Made by a program: the position numbers and the translations under genes. Shown piece after piece: positions 45,065-57,525 of a stretch of DNA of 64,000 nt (within the stretch, counting starts at the first letter, position 1; each line of letters starts with the position of its first letter). The notes under the pieces were generated by a model. It was not told where the DNA came from. It was given only the letters and a program-made list of their open reading frames with translations, and did not search any database. This stretch comes from Cercospora beticola (Eukaryota > Ascomycota > Dothideomycetes > Mycosphaerellales > Mycosphaerellaceae), in assembly GCF_033473495.1 (NCBI RefSeq), contig NC_088938.1:992001-1056000 (forward strand). Reading direction: 5' to 3'.

Positions 45065-48035
45065 TTAGAACTCCCAGTCTTCGTCGACGGACTTGATAGC
45101 CCAGTCGAACTTCTCGCGCAAAGTCTTGGAGAAAAAGCGCTCGATCGGCACGTCGAACTTCTTGCTGAAGACGACAGTGAGACGAGGGTCGATGTAGTTC
45201 TGTCAAACGTTAGCAGCTGCCATATCATCAGCGTCGGGTCGCGACTCACGATTTTCGAGGTACCCAGCGCAACCTCCTTGTTGTTGTCGCGATCCTCTGC
45301 CTGGGTCTGCAGAGTGGCGATGCGAGTGTCGAGCTTCTCCACGTCTTTCTCGTACTTCTCGATAGAAGCACTCTTGCCCTCTGCCTCAACCTTGCCGGTC
45401 TTGAGCTCCTTCTTAAGCTTCTTCTCAAGCTCGCGGACAACCTCGAGACGTTCTTCAAGCTCCTTTGGCTTCATTTCCTTCTCGCCCTCAGCTGCCAGCT
45501 TCTCATTCTCCTTTTCAAACTTCTTTGTGATCTTGGTTCGCTGCTCCTCGACCAGAGCTTGGTGGTGCTTCTCTTGCCAAGCCTCGTCAAGACCTTCCGG
45601 CAAAGCGAAGAAGTCCTCGCCCTTCTTCTTCTTGAGCTTGGGATCCAGATCCAGCATCATTCGCTTGACGCGAGTCTGCTGGTATTTCAGCCCGTTGATC
45701 TTTTCTTCCATCTTCTCCATCTGCTGCTCGTGGCTAGCTGCCACCGTACGTTTGTGGTTACAGAGGATAGCCACACGGCGGTTGGCAGCGTTGTAGGCGG
45801 CAACTTTTTCAGCGATATTACCCTCTGCCTTCATCTCCTTGAGCAGTGTGGCCATGGTGAATGAAGCATTGTAGGTACGGAAGACCTTTGCTGTCAAACC
45901 AGGCATGTAGTTCGACAAGTGCTTGTTCAGACTCGAAGTTGTGAGCCGATCGAAAATTTCGTCTCCATCGCGCTTCGGGCTTCTCTTGAAGATCTTCAGG
46001 TTCTTGAACACCTGTTGATCGACCTCGACCTCATCGTAGAAGCGAATGGAGTCCTTACCGAGGAAGTCGAAAATGACCTTGTTGGGAGGTGCCAGAGTGA
46101 CGTTCTCGAACTTGAGCGAACAGCAACCGACAGTGTCGGCCTCGTCATCACCCTTTTCGTTGCCGGCACGAAGTGCAAAGCGATCGATGAGATACATTGC
46201 CGTTGCACGCTGTCTGTGTGCCATCACCTCTGACTTCAGCTCTTTCTCGTAGTCTTTTCGAATGTGGTCGATATGTTTCTTCAGCTCACGAGCCTTTTCG
46301 AATTTCTTGTAGTCACTCTGGCCCTTGATGTCGGAGTTCGCTGCCAACATAACATATTTGTAGGCGCCGTTGATGTTCTCTTGCCACATCGCTAGCCATG
46401 TGCCCTCTTGATCGTGCTTGATCTCCTTCCACTTGTGACCCTCAGGCGGCTTAGGCACCGTAGCCTCTTTGCCAATGTTGATGGTAATCTGTTCTGGTGT
46501 CACACGCTTCTTCCACTTGCCAGTCTTCGGGTGCTCCCCACGTCCTCTGAACAGTCCTGGAGGTTCGACGCGGAAGTTGCCTACTTTCTGCTTGCGGCCA
46601 TCCCACTTGCAGTACATGTATGGCGCCTCCAACGCATCCTTCTCAGCCTTCAGCTGCTTCTTCTCAGCCGTAGACAGAGCCTTCTTCGCCTGACGTTCCG
46701 CGTCGACGTGGTTGAAGATAGGCTTGAAGTCGCACTTCTCAAACTTGAGGATCTTAACCTGCTTGCCGTCCTTGTCTTTGCCATGTCCGGTCTTATCGAG
46801 CATTTCCTTGAAATCGGCGAAAAAGTTCTTTTGAAAGGTCGGATTCTCCACGTTGTGGGTCGAGTTGAGCATGCTGCCGAAAGCGTGCGCGATTTCCTCG
46901 GCGTCCTTGTGCAGCGTGACAGGCACGCCATCGTAGAGCATCTTGACATTTGAAGGCAGTGGCTGATACTCGGGCGGGAACACGACACCGTTGTGCTCGA
47001 GAGTTGTCCACTTGGTTGTGCCATCGCCCTTTGACGGGTCTTCCCACCAGCGGTACTCTTCCTCTTCTTCCTCCTCGCCATCGGCTGCCGGAGTCTCTTC
47101 TTTTGATTTCGCCTTGCTCTTCTTTGCGGGCGCAGCCTCCTTCTTCACGGCCGCCTTCTTAGCAGGCGCTTTCTTCTTCAGTGGCTTGTCGTCGTCAGAA
47201 GACTCCTCTTTCTTGACCTTGGATCCATTCGTCTTCTTAGCCGGTGCCCTCTTCTTCGCCAGCGGCTTGTCGTCCTCGTCATCGCTGCTCAACTCCTTCT
47301 TGACGCGCTTCTTCTCTGCAGCCTCCTTGCTTCGGATGGCCTTTGCCTCTTTCTCAGCCTTCTTTTCGATGGCGATCTTTTCCTTTTGCAGCTTCTTTGC
47401 GATCGGCTCGTCACCACTGTCTTCGCCAATTTGTGCTGCAGTTGCCGACACAGGCTTGACCACTTTCTTAACGAGTGGCACGTCATCCTCATCAGACTCT
47501 GATGCGGCCACGGTCTTGCGCTTCTTCAAAGGCACGTCGTCTTCATCGGAGTCGCTATCATCCTTGTAGCTCTTGCCGTTCGCGAGTGAGGATTTGCGCT
47601 TGGTGCCATTGGAGGTACCATTCGTTGCGGGTCTGTCAATGTCCATCTCGTCGACGGGGCCATTGGCGATACTGACGCCCGGCTGGACGGTATTCGACGA
47701 GGTGTCCATGTCGTTCTGGGTGACAGTGGTCTTTGACTTAGCTGAAGAGAGGTGTCAGTCGAGTCCGCAGAGATGTTGGTTGTTAAAGAATTCAGAACAA
47801 GGTGATTGAAGAAGGATAAGTCACGGCTGGTGGAGACAAATGCGCCAACGCACGAGCTCAGTTGTTATTGTGGTGGTTATTGTGCATGTGAACAATAAGG
47901 TGGAGCTCGTGAAGCCGGCTGAGGTGAAAAAGTAAAATGGCTAAGTCCCTCGCAAACATGGGAACTTCATGCTTGTTGAGGCGCATCAGACATTGACGTA
48001 CCTACGAGCGGCCGATCATCTTCAGAGTCGGACAT
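45065..48035 (-). CDS. TOP1: DNA topoisomerase I (type IB)
   Basis: Three exons (48002-48035, 45250-47741, 45065-45199) give 886 residues. The first exon encodes only [11 protein letters not shown], followed by a 260-nt intron. An internal methionine (MDTSSNTV) would start at 47709, but the spliced start gives the acidic MSDSEDD opening usual for the enzyme. The enzyme relaxes supercoils by nicking one strand. The N-terminal 230 residues are charged, with nuclear-localisation-type Lys blocks. The core begins near RWWED and [14 protein letters not shown]; a long charged linker coil precedes the C-terminal domain. The active-site Tyr844 lies in SKINYIDPRL, exactly at the last exon junction. The protein ends in EDWEF. 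It is divergent from the ATP synthase gamma gene. Confidence 0.96.
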
Positions 48036-48473
48036 TTTGCTGATGAAAGGCCACGCCTGCCGACGCGAGACTACGCGAGCGTCAAGTGAGGCGTGACACG
48101 CGTGGGTGGTGTTGCCGTTGATACTCGAGAGGAGTCGCGCCGTCTCCCGCCCAAGTCGAAACGTCCCTGAGCGCAGCCCTCTACAGAAGAGCGGAGTGAC
48201 TAAGATGTTGGCGGAACCTGTAGAGACGGTGGGAGTGTCAGATAATCGAGTAGATAGCGCGTTGGAGCAGGCGGAGAGTGAAGAAACAGGGTGTGAGTGT
48301 GAGATGTCCCTCGCTCATCGAGAAGGGCAGAACGGCTTCGGCCGTTGATTGGTCGTCACCTCCAGCCGATTTAGCCCGGCACGAAGGGAGACCTCATCGC
48401 TGAAGAGCTCGCCGGGTCAAGCCATTGATTCAGCGACACCACCACCACCCTCATCTCCGCTCACACATCCAGC
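48036..48473. promoter_or_regulatory. Bidirectional promoter region, TOP1 and ATP synthase gamma
   Basis: The start codons at 48035 (minus) and 48474 (plus) are 438 bp apart and face away from each other, so this stretch carries both promoters. A short CACCACCACC-like run precedes the ATP synthase start. Confidence 0.6.
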
Positions 48474-49552
48474 ATGCTGTCCCGTGCTGCTCGTCCCGCC
48501 TTCAGGGCTGGCGCGGCGCAAACACTGCGGTACGTCGACCACCCACTGCGCATTCAGGCGTGCACCGCGAGCTTGGGCAGAAGAAGGAATACAGCAACAC
48601 ACATACTGACCTTGCCTCCGTGCTCGCAGGCCTGCCGCTGTGACCTCGCCTGCCGCTCAGGCTGCCAACTATGCCACTCTCCGCCAGATCGAAGGCCGTC
48701 TGAAGTCTCTCAAGAACATTGAGAAGATCACGAAGACCATGAAAATCGTCGCCTCTACCAAGCTCACCAAGGCCCAGAAGAACATGGAGACCGGACGAGC
48801 TTTCGGAAAGACTTCCAACACTGTGTTCGAGGAGGCTGAGACGAAGCCATTGGAAACGGAGAACAAGAAGGTGCTGCTCGTGGTCTGCAGCTCTGACAAG
48901 GGTCTGTGCGGTGGTATCCATTCGGGTCTCTCTCGTGCTGCGCGCCGCTTGTTCGAGCAGGAGCCAGCCGACTACAACATTGTCTGCGTTGGAGAGAAGT
49001 CAAAGGCACAGCTGAGCAGATCCAACCCGAAGGACATGGTGCTCTCGTTCGCTGGTATTGGCAAGGACGTCCCAACATTCGCCGATGCTTCTGCGATTGC
49101 CGACCAGATCACCCTCCTCCCAACCGACTACTCGAGCATCAAGATCTTGTACAACAAGTTCAACAACGCGACATCATATGAGCCAACCATCATTGAGGCG
49201 TACTCTGAAGAAGCCATCAAGGAGTCACGTGAGTTAAACCCGCAGAAGGACGTATTCCTATGTCATGAGACTAACATGATATCTGACAGCAAACTTCTCC
49301 AACTTCGAGATTGATGACGCAGTCCTCGGTAACCTGCGCGAGTATGCTCTCGCAAACTCCCTTTTCTGGGCACTTGCTGAGGGTCACGCTTGCGAAATCT
49401 CCGCTCGTCGCAATGCCATGGACAACGCCTCCAAGAACGCCGGAGAGATGATTGACAAGTTCCAAATCCTCTTCAACCGAACGAGACAGGCTGTCATTAC
49501 TGGCCAGCTCGTTGAGATTATTTCTGGTGCCGCCGCATCGGAGGATGCTTAG
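48474..49552 (+). CDS. ATP3: ATP synthase F1 gamma subunit, mitochondrial
   Basis: Three exons (48474-48529, 48630-49228, 49290-49552) with introns of 100 and 61 nt give 305 residues. The gamma subunit is the rotating central stalk of mitochondrial ATP synthase. The first about 30 residues are rich in Arg and Ala without acidic residues ([19 protein letters not shown]), as in a mitochondrial presequence. The family N-terminal helix ([21 protein letters not shown]) and SDKGLCGG are present, as is the C-terminal helix ([16 protein letters not shown], then [14 protein letters not shown]), which contains the conserved signature region. The length agrees with fungal orthologues. Confidence 0.97.
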
Positions 49553-50011
49553 ATGTAGAAAAGCTACAACAGGCAGAGCGAACAGTGTCGTGTTGTACTG
49601 TACATATAGCGTCAGACAGTCAGAGCGAATTGTGAGAGTCTCCTTTGTCATGCATGTTCAATTTTGGAGCTGTCTCGAGCCATTTTGCGACCCTTTGCGA
49701 ATCCGCTAAGCGCCGCGCAGTGAAGATAATTCACTCTCGCACTCCCCACCATCGAAGAATTTTCCAGCAGTAGCAATTAATGCTTCACGATCATGATCGG
49801 CACGTATGAATTCCTGTACCGCAGAATTCGCGACATATCTCAGGATGGTATTCTCGCTGCCTGATCGGCGATGTTGTCATCCTGCGCCTCATCTACCTTC
49901 GCACTATGCTGAAGCCTGACAATAGACAGCCACCACGAACAGCATCCCTCCCGACAGTTCCACGCCATCTTCCGCCGATACTTGATCGCAAAACAACAAG
50001 AAAGGCCCATC
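49553..50011. other. Intergenic, nothing recognised
   Basis: 3' flank of the ATP synthase gene and promoter of the F-box-like gene. No element stands out. Confidence 0.5.
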
Positions 50012-50947
50012 ATGACTCCTCGTACTCAAACGCCAGCAGAGCGCGTCTTTTCCCTCCTCGAGCTCTGCGAGCCCATACTTGAAGAACTCCCAATACAAGA
50101 CCTCATTCGCGTGTCTCACGTCTCTCGAGCTTTCTTCACCAAAATTTCGAGCTCCAAACTTCTTCGACAAAGAATCTTGCGCTGGCGTGAATGCGACCTT
50201 AACGACTTGGCTCTGAACGATGATTACGCCAGCTTTCCCACCGGCTTCGTCTCCAGCTTCGATTTCGACACTCCATATCTTCGCACTCGAGAGCCGCCTT
50301 GGATCTTTCACACCATGTTTGGTTATGGCCATGGGCTCCGCTATGAGGAACGCAAGAACCTTTCTGCTGAGAATGGGATCCTCGTCATATATCGCTGTAC
50401 AGAAGCAGAAGAATACTTTGTCTACGTTCCATTTTCGGTTAAATTTCCCGTTATGGCCCTCCGTCTGTCGAAGTTGGTGTTTGATCATGCAAGCTATACG
50501 TTTACACCTTCGTGGAGCTCGAGACTTGAGGACTGGAATGGAGATTTAAGGCCGGTATTCACGGAGTCCTACCAAGGACGAACAGATTATTCGGCGTTTT
50601 CCTTTGCATATTTCCAAACGTGGTATACTACTGATATTGCGACTTCTACTTCGAGCTCTTTGGCGAGCGAGAGGATGGCAAATACTGAGATGCCGACGCG
50701 CAATACGGTGAATTGGAAGCACTGGGCTCAGGTCCACGGGAAATTTCAACCTCTTCCTGATAAAAAGCGTGGCTGGAAGACATGGTTGCAGCACAAGGGG
50801 CGGAAAATCAAACCGAGTGAGAAGACAGCGAAGAGTATAAGGACAGATGTGGAAGAATTAGATTTGAAATGTGAGGTTCTGCATTCTTTTGTTGGCGCTG
50901 CTCTGGACTTCACGTTCTTGCAAATCGTGGTAGGTCGCTTTTGCTGA
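50012..50947 (+). CDS. F-box-like protein, 3' end uncertain
   Basis: The frame from the ATG at 50012 (MTPRTQTPAERVF) runs 311 residues to a stop at 50947. Residues about 12-50 (LLELCEPILEELPIQDLIRV, then SHVSRAFFTKI) resemble a degenerate F-box, as found at the start of many fungal proteins with an otherwise unassigned body. The last codons follow a possible donor (gtaggt) and precede an acceptor (tgtgtag), and protein-like text continues in another frame to about 51162. The intron would be only 27-36 nt, so I left the 3' end as the simple stop. Confidence 0.6.
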   Translation: MTPRTQTPAERVFSLLELCEPILEELPIQDLIRVSHVSRAFFTKISSSKLLRQRILRWRECDLNDLALNDDYASFPTGFVSSFDFDTPYLRTREPPWIFHTMFGYGHGLRYEERKNLSAENGILVIYRCTEAEEYFVYVPFSVKFPVMALRLSKLVFDHASYTFTPSWSSRLEDWNGDLRPVFTESYQGRTDYSAFSFAYFQTWYTTDIATSTSSSLASERMANTEMPTRNTVNWKHWAQVHGKFQPLPDKKRGWKTWLQHKGRKIKPSEKTAKSIRTDVEELDLKCEVLHSFVGAALDFTFLQIVVGRFC

Positions 50948-51242
50948 CCATGGTGTGTAGTCCCTGGCCCTGTGTTAAGCACGTTGATGCACCAATTGGA
51001 AGAAATGAAGTCATCAACCGGCACGGGCATATTCGAGATGGATATCAGACAGATCTGAGACTTCATATGCAGAGGTCGTACATATTGAAGTACGGCAATC
51101 CTATACATGAGCCGAAATTGAGGGTGTGCTACGACGTTACTCAATGCACGTTGGGCCAATGAAAACATCGGAAAACAGCACCGATACTCAGCTTAAAATC
51201 GAATTGATATCGAATTTTGCGGACTGTTCTGTTCCGACATCT

Positions 51243-51705
51243 CTACGACTTCTGTGGATCGTGTCCCCAGTTCTTCAACGACTTTGCAGACTTGCTATTC
51301 GGGTCCTGCTTCGCTTTGCCCTCCTGGGCAAGATGTCGCTTGCAGTACGCCACTACTTTACGCATATGGGCGATATCGTCTTCGCTATACTTCTCCGGGT
51401 CTTTCTTGGGATTGTCCTCCAGAATTTTCACGATCTTCCGACCGCTTTTGTTGTATGCTGTCAGTTTCTGGACACTCCAAGAAATGGTAGCAAAGACTGA
51501 CCTCTCGTGCCCGATCGTCTCGCCTGAGCCGTCGTCTTTGTCCCAGCCCGCGCCAGTGGACTCTTCAGAGCCCAGCCAGTCTTGTAGGTCTTTCGCGGAC
51601 ATGTTCACAATATCATTGAACTCCCTGAAACGACTGTTCAGTAGTTGCTTATACATCAGAAGTTGTGTTCACTAACTCAATGACGGTGTCGTTGTCTTTG
51701 ACCAT
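51243..51705 (-). CDS. DUF3140 family protein
   Basis: Three exons (51677-51705, 51502-51624, 51243-51444) with introns of 52 and 57 nt give 117 residues. Splicing restores the family sequence: FNDIVNMSAKDLQDWL, then GHESGRKIVKIL across the second junction, then DDIAHMRKVVAYCKRHLAQ. This family is small and found in bacteria and fungi. It is sometimes described as DNA-binding, but I know of no firm function. The C-terminus is basic (GKAKQDPNSKSAKSLKNW). Confidence 0.85.
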
Positions 51706-53602
51706 TTTGACAGCTGTTGTTGAGAATTTGGGTGATGTGATTGGATTTTGTCTGGTGACAGGGAACTGTCGTCTGTAATGCTCCGGAGTAACGAGAACAC
51801 TTCTGATGACTTTGAGCATTTCAGACTACTTGACCGAAGCTGTTTCTTTGTCCTATATATCGTAGTTGTGGTGATGTCATGATCATGATGATGCAGAGAC
51901 GTTGGACCCTCGCGGGCCAGCTTCGATCACCCTAATTCTTCCCCAATGCTGCTTCGTAAGTGTTGTGAAGCGACATGACAATCTTTGGTCAGCGACTTGA
52001 AGCTCTACAGTGGAATGTACGTTGTACAGCAAGGCGTGGGAGGGTTAGGTGCCTCAAGACACGCCAAGACGAGGTCACACGAGCTGTTACCATTGCCATG
52101 CGCGCGGGTGCTCGAAGCCGCAGGACCTTGTCGTTCAGCCACAGTTGGATGCAGATCATCGAGGCTGCCGTGCAAGTCGATTTTGCTGAAGTATTGGCTG
52201 GAAAAGAGTGTCGAACAGACGAGTGCCAAGGAATTGATGCTCCGGATCGTGCGAGGCGGGATATTAAAAGAGTCACGGCTCGTTCACGCAGTCCCCCAGA
52301 AAAGGCGTGAAGCCGGTGGTGTACGTAGGCTGGAGGATGCACATATCGCAAGCCACAGAAGGCGCAATCTTGCATACCTGCGCCATGTTTCCAATCCCGC
52401 ATGGCGAAAGCTATTGCCGGAAAGGCAGTATGCACACTTATCAACGGCGGCTTGCTGAAGACAGGACCGACCCGGTCAGAATGGCTTCTAGGCTTGAGGT
52501 GATCCGCCGGTATCAAGGAACGGTCTGACGGGATCGGGAGCAGTCCTTGTTCAATTTGCTCGGTAGGTGGTAGGAGAATCCGCAACGCTCATGTCTCGAG
52601 CTGATCCTAGCTCTGCTTTCTTCGGCCGTGACCATGGGCCAACGGGCGTGGCAAGTACATGCAGCAGGATACATGAACGCGTGTAGGCTGGAGGACATGG
52701 CCCTCGTGCTGATTGAACATGTATGAAGCGGATGGCGGCATCAATGGGGAATACACACGTGGAGTGGCCTTGAGGAGAAGAGCAGAGTTTCGCTTGGCCC
52801 AGGCGTGGCGGCGGAAGGCTCCCGCGCACTATTGGGCACGATCAGGTGTTCTCGTCTGCATATCGTGAAACACTTCCTGACGATCCGCCCAATGGCAGGC
52901 AGACGCGCAGAGGTACAAATCTTGAATATGCGGCGTAAGGCGGGCGCGGTGCAGCAGCATGCAGGGCGCGACGGGCAGCAACGGCGAAGTGGCGTGGAAG
53001 GCAGCAAAAATAGATGATGGGTGTGATTGCGCTGCGAATTGGCGGCCGACGAACAGCAGAACGATCGCCAGCTAGCCTGAATCCTCTGTACTGGGGATAG
53101 CGCAAGACACACCCCTGATCTTTGTTGGCACTCGCCAGCGACTTTACCACTGCACGCCCACCTCGCCGCCTTTCCTTTCGTCGTGTCCGCGCCGTTGCGC
53201 ATTGTTGTCCCGCCTTCCCTTCTGCTGTACATTCACTTCTCCTCCTCCGCCTAATGCTGTCGTCGTTGCGAGCACCGCGTAGCGTCGTTTCTCACAGCAC
53301 TGGACTTTCGGTATTAGAGTTGTCTTAATCTCACGCACCCATTCACCAAACCACCAGGCAACGCGACTTGCACGCGCAACGCCGCCCCGACCTCTCTGCC
53401 CGCGCATCATCAACGGTCACTGTGCATAATCCGAACATCGACCGGCCGATTGCGCGCGCCGCGCCAACCACTGCTTCGTTGCTTCCCGATTGCATTGATA
53501 TACAACTTTCCCTTCCCGGCCCTGCCAGCGAACAGGGGACGCAGACCCTGCCTATTCCTTTGCACCTGCCCGCGGAGAGGAGCACTCTGACCATCTTCCA
53601 TC
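51706..53602. other. 1.9-kb gene-free region
   Basis: Frames on both strands overlap one another without protein-like features. The right end (53150-53602) is pyrimidine-rich and GC-rich and is probably the promoter and leader of the Msb1-like gene. Confidence 0.5.
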
Positions 53603-56600
53603 ATGCCGCTCTTCTCACGTTTTAAGAGCAAGGGAGCACATGCGGCATCGAAAAAGGGCGAGCTCGAAAACGGCCTCTCGGCTGTACAGCGGCCTGCGAG
53701 ATGGCAGTCACGATGGGAGAGCACCAGCGTCGAGCCCGACGAAATCAAGGAACTGGTGCACGCGTGCACTGCAGAGATGAAGACGCGAGGTAGGCCGAGG
53801 ACCCAGGGACATGGCTAGGCGGCAGGAGCTAACCACGTTACAGCTGAGGCTTTGGACGCACCGTTCATGCTGCTACCATTTCGTCCGAACACCGATCCAC
53901 AGGGAGCTCGCAGCTTCATTCACAACTACTACAAAAATAATGCCGAAGGAGGAACGCAATACCGAGGCGACTCGCTGAAGCAGGAGCTCCGACTGACCGA
54001 TGCTCTGGTCCTGTGCAGCATCATCAAGTGGTGCTGGAGCCGCATGCCCAGTGGAGTGGTATCATGGCCGGTGTACGAGGGTTTCCGCATTGGCGAGAAA
54101 GAGGCGTACATGGCACGCAATGCATTCTCTACATTTATCCCTATTGGAGCAGACTCCGAAGCTCGCAGGAGCATCATAGTCGATTTCTATGATCTTCTGG
54201 CAGCTGTAGCAGCACACGGAAAGATGAATGGTCTGGGTGGTCGCAAGCTTTCTCGCATGGCAGGTTGGTGGGCATTTGAGTACACAGATGACGGAAACGG
54301 ATTTGAAGGCGGCTACAAATCATGGGAGAAGGCTGCCGATGCATCGAGCCATCTTTTCTTCGCATATCTGCGATCCCTTTCGCCAGATACGGACCCATCG
54401 TTGACTGTGATCGAGCGTATTCCGCGCTCGCTGCAGGCACTTCTGGCATCTACCGAATACCCACCGGAAACCCCGACCTTGCTGCAACGATCGACGCCTC
54501 GAGTGGTCATGATGGTGGACACTGTCTCACCTACGCCCTTCGCTTTACTTCGGCGGGCCAAGAATTTCGAGTATCGCGATCGCGATAAAACCCTTCGATC
54601 TTTCGCGGAGTTCGAAGACCCTGTCGATGCCCTGACGGAGGAGTGCAAGCGGGTGCTGTCCGCTATCTCGAATGCCAATGCATCGATGAGTGTTGCTCGC
54701 TCTCGACAGGGCCTCACCCAGCCTGACGAAACATGGTCTGCATTTTCGAACATGGGCTTTGGAGACATCGATGAGAATGCATTGAAACAGACTGCGACCA
54801 CTGGTGCTAATGGCGCCACCAAGACTATTGGACAAGGGCTGCGACAAGAACCGCGATCCAGAACAGCTGACGCTGGTCGACCGACCACACCGTCGTGGGC
54901 TGACTTCCTCTCTGCCGGATTCGCAGACGATGGCAGTGCAAAGTCTCCAACTCTGCTGTACCCACCTGCACAAGTGCTTCCTCCTCTTGGAAGTCGCTCT
55001 TCCTCGCCTGGACGTATCGGTGGCGCAGATGACAATCTGGCGCCCGGCGAGCTTGCCGCCATCGCGAATGTAGAGCTCGACGACGCATTTTGGTGGGTAT
55101 GGATGACCAGTCTTGCTGGCGAGGAGCCGTCCGACCGCAAAGCTGTCTTTGGGCGCTGCGCACTGATAGAGACGACGATTGCCAATGGAGCTTGGCTCAT
55201 CATGGAAGAGCAGGTTAAGGGTGCTTCACCCGACCCCACGGAAGGAGTCTACATCGCGCCGAAGAAAAGCCTCTTCAGCTTCACCAAGCGTGGGAGACTT
55301 GGTCGCAAGGACCGCTCGCAAGTAAAGAGTCCCACCTCGGATCAACCAGAACGAGTCCTTTCTGCAACGCCGAGCAAGACAAGTATCTCGATCGACCAGC
55401 ACGCCAAGATCAAGGCTGCGGCTCGAGCACTGGCACAGCGCAAAGACAGTACATCCGAGAACGATGTAACTCGTAGGGGAAGGCAGGATGACGGGCAGAC
55501 AAGCAAGACTAACAGCATGCTGACTCTCGGTATCTCCAACGAGGCTGGTCCTGCAATGAAATGGGCGAGCTCTTATGATAAGAATGCCATCCGTCAACAA
55601 TACCTGGGGGATAATCTTGCCGGCAAAGGCATCTCCAGAGAAGAGCTTGTGCGTCAGACATCCAACAACAGCCTGGTCCCCAATGACAGCAAAGCTCGGC
55701 CTGCGGATCCGCCTTTGTCGCCCGGCACAGTGCATTCAGTATCAACGTTGCGCAAATCGCCGTCTCGCGATCTGCCTCCTTTGCCACAGGAAGCTTCTGC
55801 CCAAGACACCGCCGTCTCGACAGCTGACATTCCGTCAAGCCCCGCCGCCGCTCCTCCCGCAGTTCCTAAGGAAGCAGAGCCAGTACCACAAGCGCCTGCT
55901 CCTACTCCAGCGGCCGAGCCCGAAACGCTTGCGCCAGCCAGCGCGCTCGATAAGGAAGTGGAAGCTGGACTTTCGCCGAACTCTAACAAGGTCGGCAGAA
56001 AGCCCGTTCCACTCCCCAACAACCATCCCGCCCATCGCGTGGACAGTGCAAAGCAGACCAAACCGATCACCACGCCCAACCCCGCTGCGGTGGCAGCTGC
56101 GAGAGCGATGTTTGAACGACCGGAGAGCCCAGAGCAGAAGTTCAAGAAGGGCTCTGGAACTGGCGGTGGCCTAAAGAAGTTCTTCGGAAAGAAGAAGGAG
56201 AACCCACCTCGAGGCGACTCCTTCGAAGCTCTACGAACGGGTAGCAATGGCCTTGTCCACTCTTCGGAATCGGCAATCGGTCGACGCTTGTCCTTGATGC
56301 GCCGCAAACACAATGCTGCAGCGTCTCCTCGTGCGAGCGAGAGTACAATTGAGCATCCGACGCAAGAGCCAGCCGTCGCTGCCGCTGTGCTTGCCGCGAC
56401 GAAGAACCAAGACTATCCACCTACTGAGACGTCTCGGAGTAGCATTCACGAGCGCACTCTAGCTGAGGATGAGTTTTCGCGTTTCGACCAGGGCCCAATG
56501 ACCGACATGCCGTCCGCTTTGCCTGAGGAGGTCTCACCTGCGCCTGAGGGCACCAAATTCCACGAGCGTCATCACTCTATTGTTTCTCAGCCCGACTCTA

Positions 56601-56983
56601 CAATCAACGACGAACACGATCGCTTTGTGGTACCCTCGAGCCGCGACGAACCTCATGATCCTCACGATGATGCTCAATCAGAGGCGACTATGGATGACCA
56701 TCACGACCCTGTCGTTGTGCAAGATCGATGGGCACAGATCCGTGAGAATGCACATAAGAGGGCTGAGCGTCAACGACAGAGTGAGGATCTTGACACGGAA
56801 CGCAGCAGACCAAGCAGGCTTACCGACGATGGAGAGACGAGTGGCGAAGAGAGTAGGTCATCTCCAAAGCTTTCACCGAATTATTTCCACTGACATATTA
56901 TAGCTATCGAGTCTCGCGTTGCCCGTATCAAAGCTCGTGTCGCCGAGCTGACAGGCAACATGGATGGCGCACACCGAGCGTAA
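53603..56983 (+). CDS. Msb1/DUF1708-domain morphogenesis protein
   Basis: Three exons (53603-53789, 53844-56852, 56904-56983) with introns of 54 and 51 nt give 1091 residues. The first 420 residues form a folded part matching the Msb1/Mug8 (DUF1708, RhoGAP-like) domain: MPLFSRFKSKG at the start, LPFRPNTDPQGARSFI, RLTDALVLCSIIKWCW, WPVYEGF, and RMAGWWAFE. The remaining 670 are Ser/Pro/Glu-rich and disordered, with Lys-rich patches (KKFFGKKKENPPR). A short C-terminal helix (SRVARIKARVAELTG) is added by the last exon. Yeast Msb1 acts with Cdc42 and Rho1 in polarised growth and bud formation; a role in hyphal polarity is inferred by family. Confidence 0.9.
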
Positions 56984-57525
56984 AGGACCTGTTGACACTA
57001 CACCCGTCCCGTTTCCGGTCTACATTGTTTTGTTCTATACCCATATACCGCGCACCACGCATACCCTCTCATCGCAGCGTTCAGCGTATACAGCGTCTAA
57101 GTTTGCTATTAGTTTCTGTTCCGCTCTTCGCGTTGAAGAGCTTACGAGATACCAAATTTCTTTTGTCCGGTCTGTGGATGAGTCTGGGGGATGTTATTAA
57201 TGCTCGCGAAGAGGTGGTGGGAAGCGCAGCGGAGGAAATTTGGAATGTGCGGATCTGTCTGTGTGTGCTTTTTCTTTACACTTTTGATACCACTTTACAG
57301 TATCTGATTCAATGCGACAGTTTGTTATCACCTCTCGTTGTGACTTGACGTTGTGCTTGTGGTTGATTCGAGTTGGTACTCTGTGAGTCAATGTTTGGTT
57401 GGATTCCTGCTATGTACACTGGCTGTGATACATCTATCTACATTGCGAATCGCGCGATACGTGATGCATCTTTGTAAGCTTGCAGAGAAGCTTTCTTCTA
57501 AGTCTATGTACACACGGTATCCATC
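56984..57525. other. Intergenic between convergent genes
   Basis: This T-rich stretch lies between two convergent genes and probably contains both polyadenylation regions. No coding frame is supported. Confidence 0.5.

Noticed and set aside
50941..51162. Extra exon for the F-box-like gene
   Set aside because: The text looks somewhat protein-like, but the intron needed would be 27-36 nt, so it was left as an uncertainty.
51975..52585. Frames of up to about 200 codons on both strands
   Set aside because: They overlap each other fully, and neither shows a recognisable domain, signal peptide or splice context.
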